From an uncultured Collinsella sp. (lineage in GTDB: Bacteria; Actinomycetota; Coriobacteriia; Coriobacteriales; Coriobacteriaceae): a stretch of DNA of 64,000 nucleotides. The stretch spans positions 1 through 64,000 of the forward strand of contig UQIK01000004.1 in the NCBI GenBank assembly GCA_900541125.1, given 5' to 3'. This document shows positions 7,769 to 17,605 of this stretch, one piece after another. The position numbers and the translations under genes are program-made. Under the pieces are notes generated by a model that saw only the letters and a list, made by a program, of their open reading frames with translations, ran no database searches and was not told the origin of the DNA. The first letter of the stretch is position 1. Every line of letters begins with the position of its first letter.

Positions 7769-9922
7769 TTACTGAACTTTGCTGGCGAACTCGAGGTATT
7801 GCATGCGCTGCAGCTTGTCGATCGTCGAGGTGTATGGGCTGTCTTCAGATTCCAAGTCGTAGCGCAGCCCGTCGGCACCGAGATAGCCGGCGACATTGAT
7901 GGTGGGCACATCTGACCTTGTTGCAAGCAGAGCCTTTTGATAGTCGGTGAGCGGGGCGCCAATCTTATTAAGGGTAATGGCTGCAATCTCGTTTGCCCCG
8001 ACGGTGTCGTAGACGTTGAGCTCGGTATTGCCGGCGATTTCATAGTTAGCCCAGACAAAATATGTCGACTGATAGATACGGAAAGCGTGGCTTGCCGTAT
8101 CTTCCTGAGGGTACAGCTCGTCGTTGAGAGTCGTTGCGGCGCTCGGCTGATGGTCGCCAAAAAAGACAAGGACAACCGGTCTGCCGATATTGCGGAGCTC
8201 GTTGATAAAGTACTCGAGGTCCCGGTCGGATGCGTTGATGCAGGTAAGATAGGTGTTGAGCGCGCTATTGGCACCCTCGCTGGCTCCCTCGACCCAATAG
8301 TTTGTCAGCTCCTCGGCGGGAACGGTGCCATAGTCGTAGCCGCCGTGATTTTGCATCGTGACGTCAAAGATGAACTGCGGGGCTTCGTCGGTTCTAAGCA
8401 GGTCGAGTATCTTGTCGTAGGTGGCGTAGTCGCATACGCCGGCATGGTAACAGGGCGCACCTTCGAAATCGCCGATTGAAAGAAAGTCTCCAAAGCCCAG
8501 CTGCTGATAGATTTTATCTCGATGGTAGTTGACGGGGTTTTGCGGGTGCATAGCGGTAGCGGTATACCCAAGCTCCTTAAGGTCCTTTGCCAGGCTGTTG
8601 ACGCCATTCATCTGATACAGCTGATAGGGGATTTTGCCTAATCCGACAAAGGCCGTTGTCGCTCCGGTCAAAAATTCGAATTCGGAGTTCGCCGTTCCGC
8701 CACCGGCGACCGAAGCGAGCATGGTGCCGCGAACAAGTGTGTCGGGAAGCGAGTTGTAGAATGCGGGGCCGGTGTACCCGGCCGCCTGGAGCTGCTCAAA
8801 GCACGAAAGGTCGCTAAAACTCTCGTTCATGACGGCAACAATCGTCGGCTTGATTTCATTGAACTGGGCAACGGCCGCCGCGCGCTGCTCGCTCGAGCCA
8901 TACGTGTTGTCGTAGGCGGCGGCGAGCTCCTGCTCGATGCTCTGCGCCTCATCGGGCGTATAGTCTTCGGGCCTCTCAATAGGCAACTCGTTGACCATTT
9001 CGGTGAACGAAGTGATAAAACCCTGAGACGCATACGTGGTGATGGGCTGCCAACGGTCAAATCCAAAATCCAGCGCCTGCTCCAAGTCGATGCTGGAAAA
9101 GCCCGAGAGCCCCACAACGGTCACTAGCAGAAAAGCGCAGAGGTTAGCGGCGATTGCGGGGAAGACATGGGTGGGCGTACGGAGCTTTCGCGGTCGGATA
9201 AGCGAAAGAAGCCCCAGGGAAATCTCCAGCAGGGCGAGAGAGGTTACGATTCCGGCGGTAAAGGTAAACTCGTATCCCTCGCTCACTTCCATTGCAGTGC
9301 CAAGGGCCAAGATATCGCTTGGCAGGATGGCTTCGCCTTTAAACGTTATGACGAAGTGCTCGGCAATGCCAAGGATGCAACAGACGACGGGCACGAGGGC
9401 CATGACGCCTCCATGACGCTGTCCCAGCAGATAAAGGGAGAGCAGAACCGTCGCGAGCAGCCCGACGGAAAACCCGAATGAGTTGGCGGGAATGTGATAG
9501 AACGTTTCGTTGCAGGCAATTTCGAGTGAAACGAACGAGAGCGCTGAAACAGCGGCGATGACAAGGATGTCACGGCAAATACAGGCAACCGTTCCCGTCT
9601 CAAGATCGGTTTGGTCGATAAGTCCCGAAACCAAGGGCTCGACAAGAAGTATGACGGCGGCAGCACCGAGCGCCGAATAAGAAAGGACCCATAGGGAACT
9701 GTCCTCATTTACGAGCAATTGATTCGTAATCCATGCAGCTACCACGCCGAGCGGGATGAGGAGCGTCGCGCACCAAAAGACGCGGGCAATGGGCGGCTTT
9801 TCATTGTGTTTGATTGAAAAATACACGCGCACGACGACGGTGGCCACGATAAGGACGGCGATGAATATGGGCAGATTGGCCATGTCGCTCGAAGTGATTT
9901 CAAGGGGGATATCTTCGGTCAT
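7769..9922 (-). CDS. LTA-synthase-like membrane sulfatase (phosphoglycerol transferase)
   Basis: Integral membrane enzyme of the alkaline-phosphatase superfamily, probably adding glycerol-phosphate or a related group to a cell-surface polymer. The N-terminal half has several hydrophobic segments (the first at about residues 19-38, then a run to about 280). The extracellular domain starts with VAVMNESFSDL (metal-binding Glu), continues with GGGTANSEFE (Thr as nucleophile, as in LtaS) and has FFGDHQPS (metal-binding Asp and His) near the end. The 717 residues fit LtaS-like proteins. The start is ATG 9922 with GAGGA upstream. Substrate cannot be told from sequence; Actinobacteria differ in their teichoic-type polymers. 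Confidence 0.85.
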   Translation of the reverse strand: MTEDIPLEITSSDMANLPIFIAVLIVATVVVRVYFSIKHNEKPPIARVFWCATLLIPLGVVAAWITNQLLVNEDSSLWVLSYSALGAAAVILLVEPLVSGLIDQTDLETGTVACICRDILVIAAVSALSFVSLEIACNETFYHIPANSFGFSVGLLATVLLSLYLLGQRHGGVMALVPVVCCILGIAEHFVITFKGEAILPSDILALGTAMEVSEGYEFTFTAGIVTSLALLEISLGLLSLIRPRKLRTPTHVFPAIAANLCAFLLVTVVGLSGFSSIDLEQALDFGFDRWQPITTYASQGFITSFTEMVNELPIERPEDYTPDEAQSIEQELAAAYDNTYGSSEQRAAAVAQFNEIKPTIVAVMNESFSDLSCFEQLQAAGYTGPAFYNSLPDTLVRGTMLASVAGGGTANSEFEFLTGATTAFVGLGKIPYQLYQMNGVNSLAKDLKELGYTATAMHPQNPVNYHRDKIYQQLGFGDFLSIGDFEGAPCYHAGVCDYATYDKILDLLRTDEAPQFIFDVTMQNHGGYDYGTVPAEELTNYWVEGASEGANSALNTYLTCINASDRDLEYFINELRNIGRPVVLVFFGDHQPSAATTLNDELYPQEDTASHAFRIYQSTYFVWANYEIAGNTELNVYDTVGANEIAAITLNKIGAPLTDYQKALLATRSDVPTINVAGYLGADGLRYDLESEDSPYTSTIDKLQRMQYLEFASKVQ

Positions 9923-10049
9923 GGACGTTCCTCTGTTACAGCAAATTAAGTTAATTAAGTTCAGTATTAGATCACTGTAACCTTTCCACGGCATTTCGAG
10001 AAACAAAGCACCCGATACGCAAAGCTAAAGGTCTGCGAATCTTGTATTA

Positions 10050-10063
10050 CGAACATCTGTGCG
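10050..10063 (+). promoter_or_regulatory. LexA (SOS) box candidate before uvrA
   Basis: CGAACATCTGTGCG matches the Gram-positive SOS box CGAACATATGTTCG at 12 of 14 positions. It is 62 bp upstream of the uvrA ATG, where LexA control of uvrA is common. No lexA gene is in the window. The rest of the divergent region 9923-10124 is AT-rich and must also hold the sulfatase promoter, which I could not place. Confidence 0.6.
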
Positions 10064-10124
10064 CGTCGAGTGCGCTAAACTCATCGACAGTATGATTCGA
10101 TGCAATAGGAGGCAAGGAGCTTCC

Positions 10125-13004
10125 ATGTCTGATTCTTCTATCGTTATTCGCGGCGCTCGTGAGCACAACCTCCGTGATATCGATGTTTCCATTCCGCGTG
10201 ACCAACTCGTGGTCATTACCGGTCTTTCTGGCTCGGGCAAGAGTTCGCTGGCATTTGACACCATCTATGCCGAGGGCCAGCGCAGATACGTCGAGAGCCT
10301 TTCGAGCTATGCGCGCCAGTTCTTGGGCCAGATGGACAAACCCGACTTGGATTCAATCGACGGCCTTTCGCCGGCGGTGTCGATCGACCAAAAGACGACG
10401 TCTAAAAACCCTCGCTCGACGGTTGGCACCGTAACCGAGATTTATGACTACCTGCGCCTGCTGTTCGCCCGTGTGGGCACCCCGCACTGTCCCGAATGCG
10501 GTCGCGTCATTGAGCGCCAGACGACCGACCAGGTTGCCGACAAGGTCTTGGCGGCGGGGGAGGGCCGCCGCGCGTTTGTGCTGGCACCGGTGGTGCGCGG
10601 GCGAAAAGGCGAGTACACCAAACTGTTTGAGGACCTTCGCGCCGAGGGCTTTAGCCGCGTGCGCGTTGACGGCGAAGTGCGCTCGCTCGACGACCCTATC
10701 GATCTGGACAAAAAGTTCAAGCACGATATCGAGGTCGTGGTCGATCGCATCGTGATCCGTGAGAATTCTCTGGGCCGTATCGCCGAGTCTGTTGAGCAGG
10801 CGACCGCGCTGGCTCACGGCAATGTAAACGTGTACATGCTGCCCGATCGTGATGCTCCCGAGGGGACCGAGGGCGAGCTGCTGGAGTATTCGTTGGCCTT
10901 GGCGTGCCCGGAGCATGGACACTCCATTGACGATCTTCAGCCGCGTGATTTTTCGTTTAACGCTCCCTATGGCGCATGTCCTGAGTGCGACGGCCTGGGC
11001 TTTAAGAAAACCGTTGATGCCGAGGCGCTGATCGAGGACCCCTCGAAGTCCATTGCCGACGGAGTCTTTGGTAGCCTGTTTGGCAATTCGAACTACTATC
11101 CGCAGATTTTTGCTGCGGTCTGCAAACACTTTAAGGTGAGCGCTGATACGCCGTGGGAGGACTTGCCCCCTCGCGTGCGTCGTGCATTCTTGGATGGCCT
11201 GGGCGATACGAAGATCTCGGTCGACTACCAAAAGCTCGACGGACGTCGCAGCCAGTGGGATACCAAGTTTTCGGGCGTTCGCAACATCCTGTTCGAACGC
11301 TATACCGAGACGACGAACGAGAACACCAAGGCGCGCCTGGAGAAGTACATTCGCGAGGAGCCGTGCTCGACCTGCCATGGCGCTCGTTTGCGCTCCGAGA
11401 TGCTCGCCGTCACCGTGGGCGGCAAGTCCATTTACGAGGTTTGTTGCCTGTCGTGCCGTGAATCGCTCGAGTTTTTTGAGGGCCTGGAACTCACCGAGCG
11501 CCAACAGTTTATCGGCGGTCGTATCGTCAAGGAAATTCTGGAGCGCTTGCGTTTTCTGGTCGATGTTGGACTCGACTATCTGACGCTCGATCGTGCCTCG
11601 GCGACGCTTTCCGGTGGCGAGGCACAGCGTATTCGACTGGCAACGCAGATCGGCGCGGGTCTCATGGGCGTGCTCTATATTCTGGACGAGCCCTCGATCG
11701 GTCTTCATCAGCGTGACAACGAGCGCCTGATCAAGACACTCGAGCGCCTGCGCGATATCGGCAATACCGTTATCGTTGTCGAACACGACGAGGATACAAT
11801 CCGTGCCGCCGACTACGTGATCGACATGGGGCCCGGCGCCGGTGTCAACGGCGGACACGTAGTCGCGGCGGGAACGCCTGCTGATATCATGGCGTGTCCT
11901 GAGTCGATGACGGGCGCTTATCTGACCGGCAAACGAATGATTCGGGTGCCTGATGAACGGCGCAAGCCCGGTCGCGGCTGCCTTAAAATTACGGGCGCTC
12001 GAGCCAACAACCTCAAAAACGTTACCGCCAAGATCGAGTTTGGTACGCTTACGGTTGTTACCGGCGTGTCGGGATCGGGCAAGAGCTCCCTGGTTACCGA
12101 CACCATTGCGCCTGCCCTTACGAATGCTATTCACCGTTCGACGCGCCCTGTGGGTCCGTATAAAAAAATCGAGGGCATCGAGTGTATCGATAAGGTTATC
12201 GATATCGACCAGTCACCGATTGGCCGCACGCCGCGTTCCAACCCTGCTACCTATATCGGCCTGTGGGATGATCTTCGCGCGCTGTTTGCGAGTACGCCGG
12301 AGTCGAAGGCGCGCGGCTACTCGCCGGGTCGTTTCTCCTTTAATGTGAGTGGCGGGCGCTGCGAGGCGTGCAAGGGCGACGGGCAGATCAAGATCGAGAT
12401 GCACTTCCTTCCCGATATCTACGTTCCCTGCGAAGTTTGCGGCGGTAAACGCTACAACCGCGAGACACTCGAGGTCACCTACCGTGGCAAGACCATCTCG
12501 GACGTGCTCGACATGAGCGTCACCGAGGCGCTGGCCTTCTTTGGGAATATCCCGCAGATTAAGCGCAAGCTCCAGACGCTGTACGATGTAGGCTTAGGCT
12601 ACGTGAGCCTGGGCCAGCCCGCCACGACGCTCTCGGGCGGCGAGGCGCAGCGTGTGAAGCTCGCCAAGGAGCTTCATCGACGCCAGACGGGCAAGACGTT
12701 CTATATTTTGGACGAGCCGACGACCGGTCTTCATTTTGAGGACGTCCGCCAGCTGCTCGATGTGCTGCAGCGCTTGGTCGATGCGGGCAACACGGTGCTG
12801 GTGATTGAGCACAACCTTGATGTCATCAAGGTTGCCGACCGCCTGATCGATATGGGTCCCGAGGGCGGTAACGGCGGCGGAACCGTCGTGGTTTCGGGCA
12901 CACCGGAGCAGGTTGCGGACTGTCCGCAGAGTTATACGGGCAAGTTTTTGGCGCCTTTGCTCAGGCGTGACCGGGAGCGTCAGGCTCAACTTGATGCTCA
13001 ATAA
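10125..13004 (+). CDS. uvrA: Excinuclease ABC subunit A
   Basis: DNA-damage sensor ATPase of nucleotide excision repair; its dimer finds lesions and loads UvrB. The 959-residue protein has two ABC modules: Walker A GLSGSGKSS at about 31-39 and GVSGSGKSS in the second half, LSGGEAQR signatures in both, and zinc-binding Cys pairs (CPECG, CPECD, CSTCHG and CEACKG/CEVCGG). All parts are present with normal length. ATG 10125 follows AGGAGGCAAGGAG; an upstream in-frame ATG at 10059 overlaps the SOS-box region. Damage-inducible control is likely from the LexA-box candidate. Confidence 0.97.
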   Translation: MSDSSIVIRGAREHNLRDIDVSIPRDQLVVITGLSGSGKSSLAFDTIYAEGQRRYVESLSSYARQFLGQMDKPDLDSIDGLSPAVSIDQKTTSKNPRSTVGTVTEIYDYLRLLFARVGTPHCPECGRVIERQTTDQVADKVLAAGEGRRAFVLAPVVRGRKGEYTKLFEDLRAEGFSRVRVDGEVRSLDDPIDLDKKFKHDIEVVVDRIVIRENSLGRIAESVEQATALAHGNVNVYMLPDRDAPEGTEGELLEYSLALACPEHGHSIDDLQPRDFSFNAPYGACPECDGLGFKKTVDAEALIEDPSKSIADGVFGSLFGNSNYYPQIFAAVCKHFKVSADTPWEDLPPRVRRAFLDGLGDTKISVDYQKLDGRRSQWDTKFSGVRNILFERYTETTNENTKARLEKYIREEPCSTCHGARLRSEMLAVTVGGKSIYEVCCLSCRESLEFFEGLELTERQQFIGGRIVKEILERLRFLVDVGLDYLTLDRASATLSGGEAQRIRLATQIGAGLMGVLYILDEPSIGLHQRDNERLIKTLERLRDIGNTVIVVEHDEDTIRAADYVIDMGPGAGVNGGHVVAAGTPADIMACPESMTGAYLTGKRMIRVPDERRKPGRGCLKITGARANNLKNVTAKIEFGTLTVVTGVSGSGKSSLVTDTIAPALTNAIHRSTRPVGPYKKIEGIECIDKVIDIDQSPIGRTPRSNPATYIGLWDDLRALFASTPESKARGYSPGRFSFNVSGGRCEACKGDGQIKIEMHFLPDIYVPCEVCGGKRYNRETLEVTYRGKTISDVLDMSVTEALAFFGNIPQIKRKLQTLYDVGLGYVSLGQPATTLSGGEAQRVKLAKELHRRQTGKTFYILDEPTTGLHFEDVRQLLDVLQRLVDAGNTVLVIEHNLDVIKVADRLIDMGPEGGNGGGTVVVSGTPEQVADCPQSYTGKFLAPLLRRDRERQAQLDAQ

Positions 13005-13024
13005 ATAGGCGATTCAGTTTATGG

Positions 13025-13059
13025 GCGCCATCGACTCCTTGTGATTCGATGGCGCTTGC
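13025..13059 (+). terminator. Hairpin after uvrA
   Basis: GCGCCATCGA (13025-13034) pairs perfectly with TCGATGGCGC (13046-13055). The following TTGCTG is only weakly T-rich, so termination may be partial. Confidence 0.6.
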
Positions 13060-13136
13060 TGTGCCGAAGTGACGTATGCAGCCGAATTGGACATATACTT
13101 AATCTCTGCGTCCGAATGCGAGGGAAAGGATATGTC

Positions 13137-13637
13137 ATGGCAAAGGCTGTAAAGACGCCAAAAACCAATGCGATGCGCGAGCTGGAAAGCGCCGGCATTT
13201 CCTATGTTCTACATACGTACGAAGACGATGGTGATGAGTCGGTGGGCCTGGGGGTCGCGATTTCGGAGCAGCTTGGCGAGGAGCCCGGTCAAGGATTTAA
13301 GACCTTGGTCTGCGTGACGCCGTCCAACGACCATGTCGTGTGCTGCATCCCTGTTGCCGATGAGCTCGATCTAAAGTCCGCCGCGCGTGCCGCGGGGGAG
13401 AAGTCCTTGGTTATGATGCATGTGAAGGATTTGCTTGCGGCGACTGGCTACGTTCGCGGCGGCTGCAGCCCGGTCGGTATGAAAAAACGCTACCGGACGC
13501 TCATTGATGAGACGTGTGTCCTTTGGGATACCATTTTTATTTCGGGAGGCAAGCGTGGTTATCAGCTCGAGCTTGCACCCGATGATTTAATTGCATTTTG
13601 CGGGGCGACGGTTGCCGCGATTACGAGAGAGGACTGA
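13137..13637 (+). CDS. ybaK: YbaK/EbsC-family Cys-tRNA(Pro) deacylase
   Basis: Trans-editing hydrolase of the prolyl-tRNA-synthetase INS-domain family. It is expected to free tRNA(Pro) wrongly charged with cysteine (or another small amino acid). Seen: the N-terminal TNAMRELESAGISYVLHTY, the substrate-pocket segment KTLVCVTPSNDHVVCCIPV, and GYVRGGCSPVGMKK, the conserved G-x-GGxSPxG loop. Its 166 residues are the normal single-domain size. ATG 13137 follows AAAGGA with 6-nt spacing. murJ starts 3 bp after the stop, so the two are probably co-transcribed without a functional link. Confidence 0.88.
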   Translation: MAKAVKTPKTNAMRELESAGISYVLHTYEDDGDESVGLGVAISEQLGEEPGQGFKTLVCVTPSNDHVVCCIPVADELDLKSAARAAGEKSLVMMHVKDLLAATGYVRGGCSPVGMKKRYRTLIDETCVLWDTIFISGGKRGYQLELAPDDLIAFCGATVAAITRED

Positions 13638-13640
13638 GCG

Positions 13641-15323
13641 ATGCCGCAGGAAGAATTGAAGCGCGGAGCTCATTTTGCAAAAGAATCTGCGCCTCAGACA
13701 CCCTCATCCGAAGCTTCTTCGTCGCGAGATGACACTGACGACATGGGCTCGTCGGACTACTCCACGGTTGGTCGTTCCGCCGGGCTTATGACCATCCTGA
13801 CTATCGTGTCTCGCGTCACCGGTTTTATCCGCACGTGGGCAATGGCGGCCGCTATCGGCATGTCGCTACTCTCGTCCTCCTATCAGGTCGCCAACAACCT
13901 GCCCAATATGCTCTACGAACTCGTGATGGGTGGCATGCTCGTGACGGCGTTTTTGCCCGTGTACATGGGCGTGAGGCGTGAGCAGGGTCGCGAGGCCTCG
14001 AACGAGTACGTGGGCAACCTGCTTGGTATTCTGCTTTTAGTGCTGGGTGGCATTTCGTTGCTGGGGACCGTGTTCGCCCCGGGCTTTATCTGGACGCAAT
14101 CGTTCCTTTCGGGTGACGGTGGCAGCATGGATACCGCTGCGTTCATGTTCCGTTTCTTTGCCATCCAGATTCTGTTTTATGGTTTGGGCTCGGTGTTCTC
14201 GGGCGTTCTCAACGCACACCGCGACTACTTTTGGTCGACGTTTGCCCCGGTCCTCAACAATGTGATCGTCATTGCGAGCTTTATGGGTTTTGCGCCCGTG
14301 TCCGCACAGTTTGGCGAACGTGCCGGCATCATCTTGATTGCGGCCGGTACGACCCTCGGTGTCTTTGTTCAGATGGCATGTCAGATTCCCGCGCTTGGCA
14401 AGCACGGCGTGCATCCCCATATCCATATCGACTTTAAGGACCCCGCGCTGCGCCAGACGATTGCGCTCGGTATCCCGACGCTGCTCGCCACGGTGTGCAT
14501 GTTTGTCTCGACTTCTATCACCAACGCTGCCGCGCTGGTGGTCCAGCCCGAGACGGGTCCTTCCGTCATCGCCTATGCGCGCCTGTGGTACACGCTGCCC
14601 TACGCGCTGATTGCCGCCTCGCTTTCGACGGCGCTCTATACCGAGCTCTCTCATGACGCACAGGAGAAGGATTACGACAGCGTTCGCACGGGCATTTCGC
14701 GTGGCGTCGCCCAGATGCTGTTCTTCCTGATTCCGTTCGCACTGTACCTGATTGTCTTCGCACGTCCGCTCAATATGATCTACTGTGCTGGCAAGTTCGA
14801 TGAATCCGGCGTGGCGCTGGTGTCCGAGTACCTTGTCTACCTGGCGCTCTCGCTGCCGCTCTACGGCGTGGTCGTGTTGATGCAGAAGAGCTTCTCTGCC
14901 TTGCTCGACATGAAGCCCTATAGCCGCTATTGCCTGTATTCCGCCATCGGCCAGGCCGGCTCGGTTCTGCTGTTTGGCGTTGTGCTGGGCTTCGGTATGC
15001 CGGCAATCGCGCTTTCGTATGTCGTCGACTACGTGATCTTGGTCGGCTGTTCGCTGTGGTGGCTGCGTCGTCGCCTGCGTGGCCTTCAGGTCAAATCTAT
15101 CCTACATGGCGGTTTCTTTGGCCTTTTGCTCGGTGGCCTAGGTGCTGCCGCAGGCGCCGGCGTCATGTGGGCGCTTGAACACTTTGTCGGGGCACTTGGC
15201 GGCTCGATTCTGATTACTCTTGGCTACGTTTGCGTTGCGGGTGTCGCCTCGCTTGTTGTTACCTTTGGCCTTGCCGTCGTCCTTAAGATGCCCGAGGTCT
15301 CGGCGCTGCTTCGTCGCAAGTAG
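13641..15323 (+). CDS. murJ: Lipid II flippase MurJ
   Basis: Multi-pass membrane protein of the MOP superfamily that moves the peptidoglycan precursor lipid II to the outer face of the membrane. About 45 polar, Ser/Thr-rich cytoplasmic residues precede the first membrane segment; then comes SRVTGFIRTWAMAAAIG and NNLPNMLYELVMGGMLVTAFLPVY, the classic MurJ N-terminal signature, and roughly 14 hydrophobic helices follow over 560 residues. Charged residues in TM1 (Arg in GFIRTW) fit the lipid-binding cavity. The stop is followed immediately by the uvrC start. Confidence 0.92.
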   Translation: MPQEELKRGAHFAKESAPQTPSSEASSSRDDTDDMGSSDYSTVGRSAGLMTILTIVSRVTGFIRTWAMAAAIGMSLLSSSYQVANNLPNMLYELVMGGMLVTAFLPVYMGVRREQGREASNEYVGNLLGILLLVLGGISLLGTVFAPGFIWTQSFLSGDGGSMDTAAFMFRFFAIQILFYGLGSVFSGVLNAHRDYFWSTFAPVLNNVIVIASFMGFAPVSAQFGERAGIILIAAGTTLGVFVQMACQIPALGKHGVHPHIHIDFKDPALRQTIALGIPTLLATVCMFVSTSITNAAALVVQPETGPSVIAYARLWYTLPYALIAASLSTALYTELSHDAQEKDYDSVRTGISRGVAQMLFFLIPFALYLIVFARPLNMIYCAGKFDESGVALVSEYLVYLALSLPLYGVVVLMQKSFSALLDMKPYSRYCLYSAIGQAGSVLLFGVVLGFGMPAIALSYVVDYVILVGCSLWWLRRRLRGLQVKSILHGGFFGLLLGGLGAAAGAGVMWALEHFVGALGGSILITLGYVCVAGVASLVVTFGLAVVLKMPEVSALLRRK

Positions 15324-17270
15324 GTGCGCGTGGCCGGTCACGACAACATACCAACGCTTGCCGAGCAGGTTTCGCGCGTTCCCACACAGCCCGGATGCTA
15401 CCTTTGGAAGGATGCCAAGGGCGATGTCATCTACGTGGGCAAGGCGAAAAACCTGCGCGCCCGCATGCGTCAATACGTGACACTGCAGGATGAGCGTCAA
15501 AAGATCCCGCTGATGATGCAGCTGGTGGCGAGCTTTGACTATATCGTGGTGGAGACCGAGCATGAGGCGTTGGTGCTCGAGCGCAATTTGATTGGTCAGT
15601 ACCATCCGTACTTTAACGTCGACCTCAAGGATGACAAGAGCTACCCCTTTATCGCCATTACAAAGGGCGACCTGTATCCCGCTATCAAATATACGCGTGA
15701 GCGTCATAAGCCGGGAACGCGCTATTTTGGACCCTATACCGATAGCCGTGCGGCACGTGAGACGATAGATACGCTGCGCAAGGTTATCCCCATCTGCTCC
15801 GCATCCTGTGCGGAGTGGCGTCGTTGTCGTCGTATCGTCGAGTCCCACAAGGGCGAGGAAGACATCGTCAATATGATTTGCGCGCAAAACGGGCGTCCCT
15901 GCTTTGACTACCATGTCGGGCGCGGCCCGGGTGCGTGTGTCGGCGCGATTTCCCCGGCAGACTATGCCAAGAACGTCAAGCGTGTCGAGCGCTTTTTGTC
16001 GGGCCATCGCAAGGATGTCGTCGATGAGCTGACCTCGGAGATGACGGATGCCGCCGAGGCGCTCGACTTTGAGCGCGCGGCACGCGTCAAACGTCGTTTG
16101 GAGGTCATCAGGGGTCTGGACGATCGTCAGCAAGTCGTTTTTCCCTCCAGTGTCGATATCGATGTTATCGGTTTCTATCGCGAGGAGACCATCTCTGCCG
16201 CTTGCGTCTTCGTCGTTCGCGAGGGCCGAACGGTTCGCACCTGCGAGTTCATTCTCGACAAGGGTCTTGATGTTGACGAGGAAGAGCTCCAGTCGGGCTT
16301 TCTTAAGCGCTATTACGACGAGACGGCTGATATTCCAGCTGAGATAAACCTCTCTGTCGAGCTTGAGGATGCAGAAGCGCTGGGGGAGTGGCTTGCAGGC
16401 AAGCGCGAGCGTTCCTGCCATCTCCATAGGCCGCAGCGTGGCGAAAAGCATCGTTTGCTCGATATGGCATCCAAAAATGCGCGCCATGCCCTCATGCGCT
16501 ACATGATGCGAACGGGGTACGCTGACGACCGCACCAATCAAGCGCTCCTGGAGCTCGAAAGCGCGCTGGCGCTGCCGGCGCCGCCGATGCGTATCGAGTG
16601 CTTCGATATCTCGACGCTGCACGGAACCTTTACCGTCGCCTCGATGGTGGTGTTTACCAACGGACGCGCCGACAAGAGCCAGTACCGTCGTTTTAAAATT
16701 CAGGCCGAATTGGACGAGGCAAACGACTTCGTGTCGATGTCCGAGGTTTTGGGACGACGCTATGCTCCCGAGCGCATGGCCGACGAGCGCTTTGGCTCGC
16801 GCCCCGATTTGCTCGTTGTCGATGGCGGTAAGCCGCAATTGACCGCTGCGATCAAGCAACTTGAGGCTCTTGGGCTCGATATACCAGTTTGTGGCTTGGC
16901 AAAGGCCGATGAGGAGGTTTTCGTGCCTTGGGACGAGACTCCCGTCGTGCTTCCGACCGGGTCCGCGTCGCTCTATCTAATTAAACAGGTGCGCGATGAA
17001 TCGCACCGTTTTGCCATCACGTTCCACCGCGAGTTGCGCGATAAAGCCATGACGGTTTCGGTACTCGATGACGTTCCAGGCGTGGGACCCACCAGAAAAC
17101 GTGCCCTTTTGCGCCATTTTGGCTCGATGAAGCGTTTGCGCGCGGCGAGCGAGCAAGAGATCGCGGAAGTTCGAGGCATTCCTGCCGATGTCGCCAAAGC
17201 GGTTCACGAGGCGCTCGTTGCATGGAATGCCGAGCGCGCCGAGGCGGCGGCAAAGCAATCCGAAAACTAA
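15324..17270 (+). CDS. uvrC: Excinuclease ABC subunit C
   Basis: Dual-incision nuclease of nucleotide excision repair. In order over 648 residues: a GIY-YIG domain (PGCYLWKDAKGDVIYVGKA) that cuts 3' of the lesion, a Cys-rich middle (SASCAEWRRC; CAQNGRPCFDY) compatible with the Fe-S cluster found in UvrC proteins, a UVR motif (ALDFERAARVKRRL) that binds UvrB, an RNase-H-like endonuclease domain (ECFDISTLHG, LLVVDGGKPQL) that cuts 5', and C-terminal helix-hairpin-helix motifs (DDVPGVGPTRKRALL). The GTG at 15324 directly follows the murJ stop; a second in-frame GTG lies two codons later. Probably expressed from the upstream operon. Confidence 0.95.
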   Translation: MRVAGHDNIPTLAEQVSRVPTQPGCYLWKDAKGDVIYVGKAKNLRARMRQYVTLQDERQKIPLMMQLVASFDYIVVETEHEALVLERNLIGQYHPYFNVDLKDDKSYPFIAITKGDLYPAIKYTRERHKPGTRYFGPYTDSRAARETIDTLRKVIPICSASCAEWRRCRRIVESHKGEEDIVNMICAQNGRPCFDYHVGRGPGACVGAISPADYAKNVKRVERFLSGHRKDVVDELTSEMTDAAEALDFERAARVKRRLEVIRGLDDRQQVVFPSSVDIDVIGFYREETISAACVFVVREGRTVRTCEFILDKGLDVDEEELQSGFLKRYYDETADIPAEINLSVELEDAEALGEWLAGKRERSCHLHRPQRGEKHRLLDMASKNARHALMRYMMRTGYADDRTNQALLELESALALPAPPMRIECFDISTLHGTFTVASMVVFTNGRADKSQYRRFKIQAELDEANDFVSMSEVLGRRYAPERMADERFGSRPDLLVVDGGKPQLTAAIKQLEALGLDIPVCGLAKADEEVFVPWDETPVVLPTGSASLYLIKQVRDESHRFAITFHRELRDKAMTVSVLDDVPGVGPTRKRALLRHFGSMKRLRAASEQEIAEVRGIPADVAKAVHEALVAWNAERAEAAAKQSEN

Positions 17271-17394
17271 ACACGCCTCTAAACAACTGATATACATGAT
17301 TGCGTGATTTTCAATCATTTATTTCACGGCGATTACCAGCCGATTTCGGGTTTTATTAACGCTAAAACGTTTGACTAGCCATGGTGAACAACCC

Positions 17395-17403
17395 TGCTAT
17401 CCT
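17395..17403 (+). promoter_or_regulatory. Candidate extended -10 promoter of the sialic-acid operon
   Basis: TGCTATCCT is an extended -10-like site; TTGACT stands 18 bp upstream of its TG (21 bp before TATCCT), slightly too far for a standard -35. Transcription from here would give a leader of about 225 nt. The preceding 17271-17394 is AT-rich with nothing else recognisable. Confidence 0.4.
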
Positions 17404-17430
17404 GCGGGTTGACGAAGACTGATATCTCAC

Positions 17431-17525
17431 CTCGGCGATACATACTGTCTGGCGAATCGTTTGTCAATGAATTCGGTGAACGGTAGTAAATACCGTTCAA
17501 GCGTATGTATGTATCGGTCGCCGAG
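17431..17525 (+). promoter_or_regulatory. Nested inverted repeats in the leader of the sialic-acid operon
   Basis: Outer arms: CTCGGCGA plus TACATAC (17431-17445) pair with GTATGTA and TCGCCGAG (17507-17525), with a 4-nt bulge on the 3' side. Nested inside, GAACGGTA (17478-17485) pairs perfectly with TACCGTTC (17491-17498) over a 5-nt loop. The inner repeat could also be an operator for a dimeric repressor. It shows none of the T-box or common riboswitch signatures I know. Confidence 0.6.
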
Positions 17526-17583
17526 CGCGGCACCTCAGTTGGGCTCGTCGGTAGGTAAGGTATATATCGTCCGCAAGTTGCGC

Positions 17584-17605
17584 GGGGGCACGTCTAGGTG
17601 CTCCC
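17584..17605 (+). other. Leader hairpin just before the binding-protein gene
   Basis: GGGGGCAC (17584-17591) pairs with GTGCTCCC (17598-17605) including one G-U pair. It ends 20 bp before the AGGAG site at 17626-17630 and has no T run, so it may control translation or RNA stability. Confidence 0.45.
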
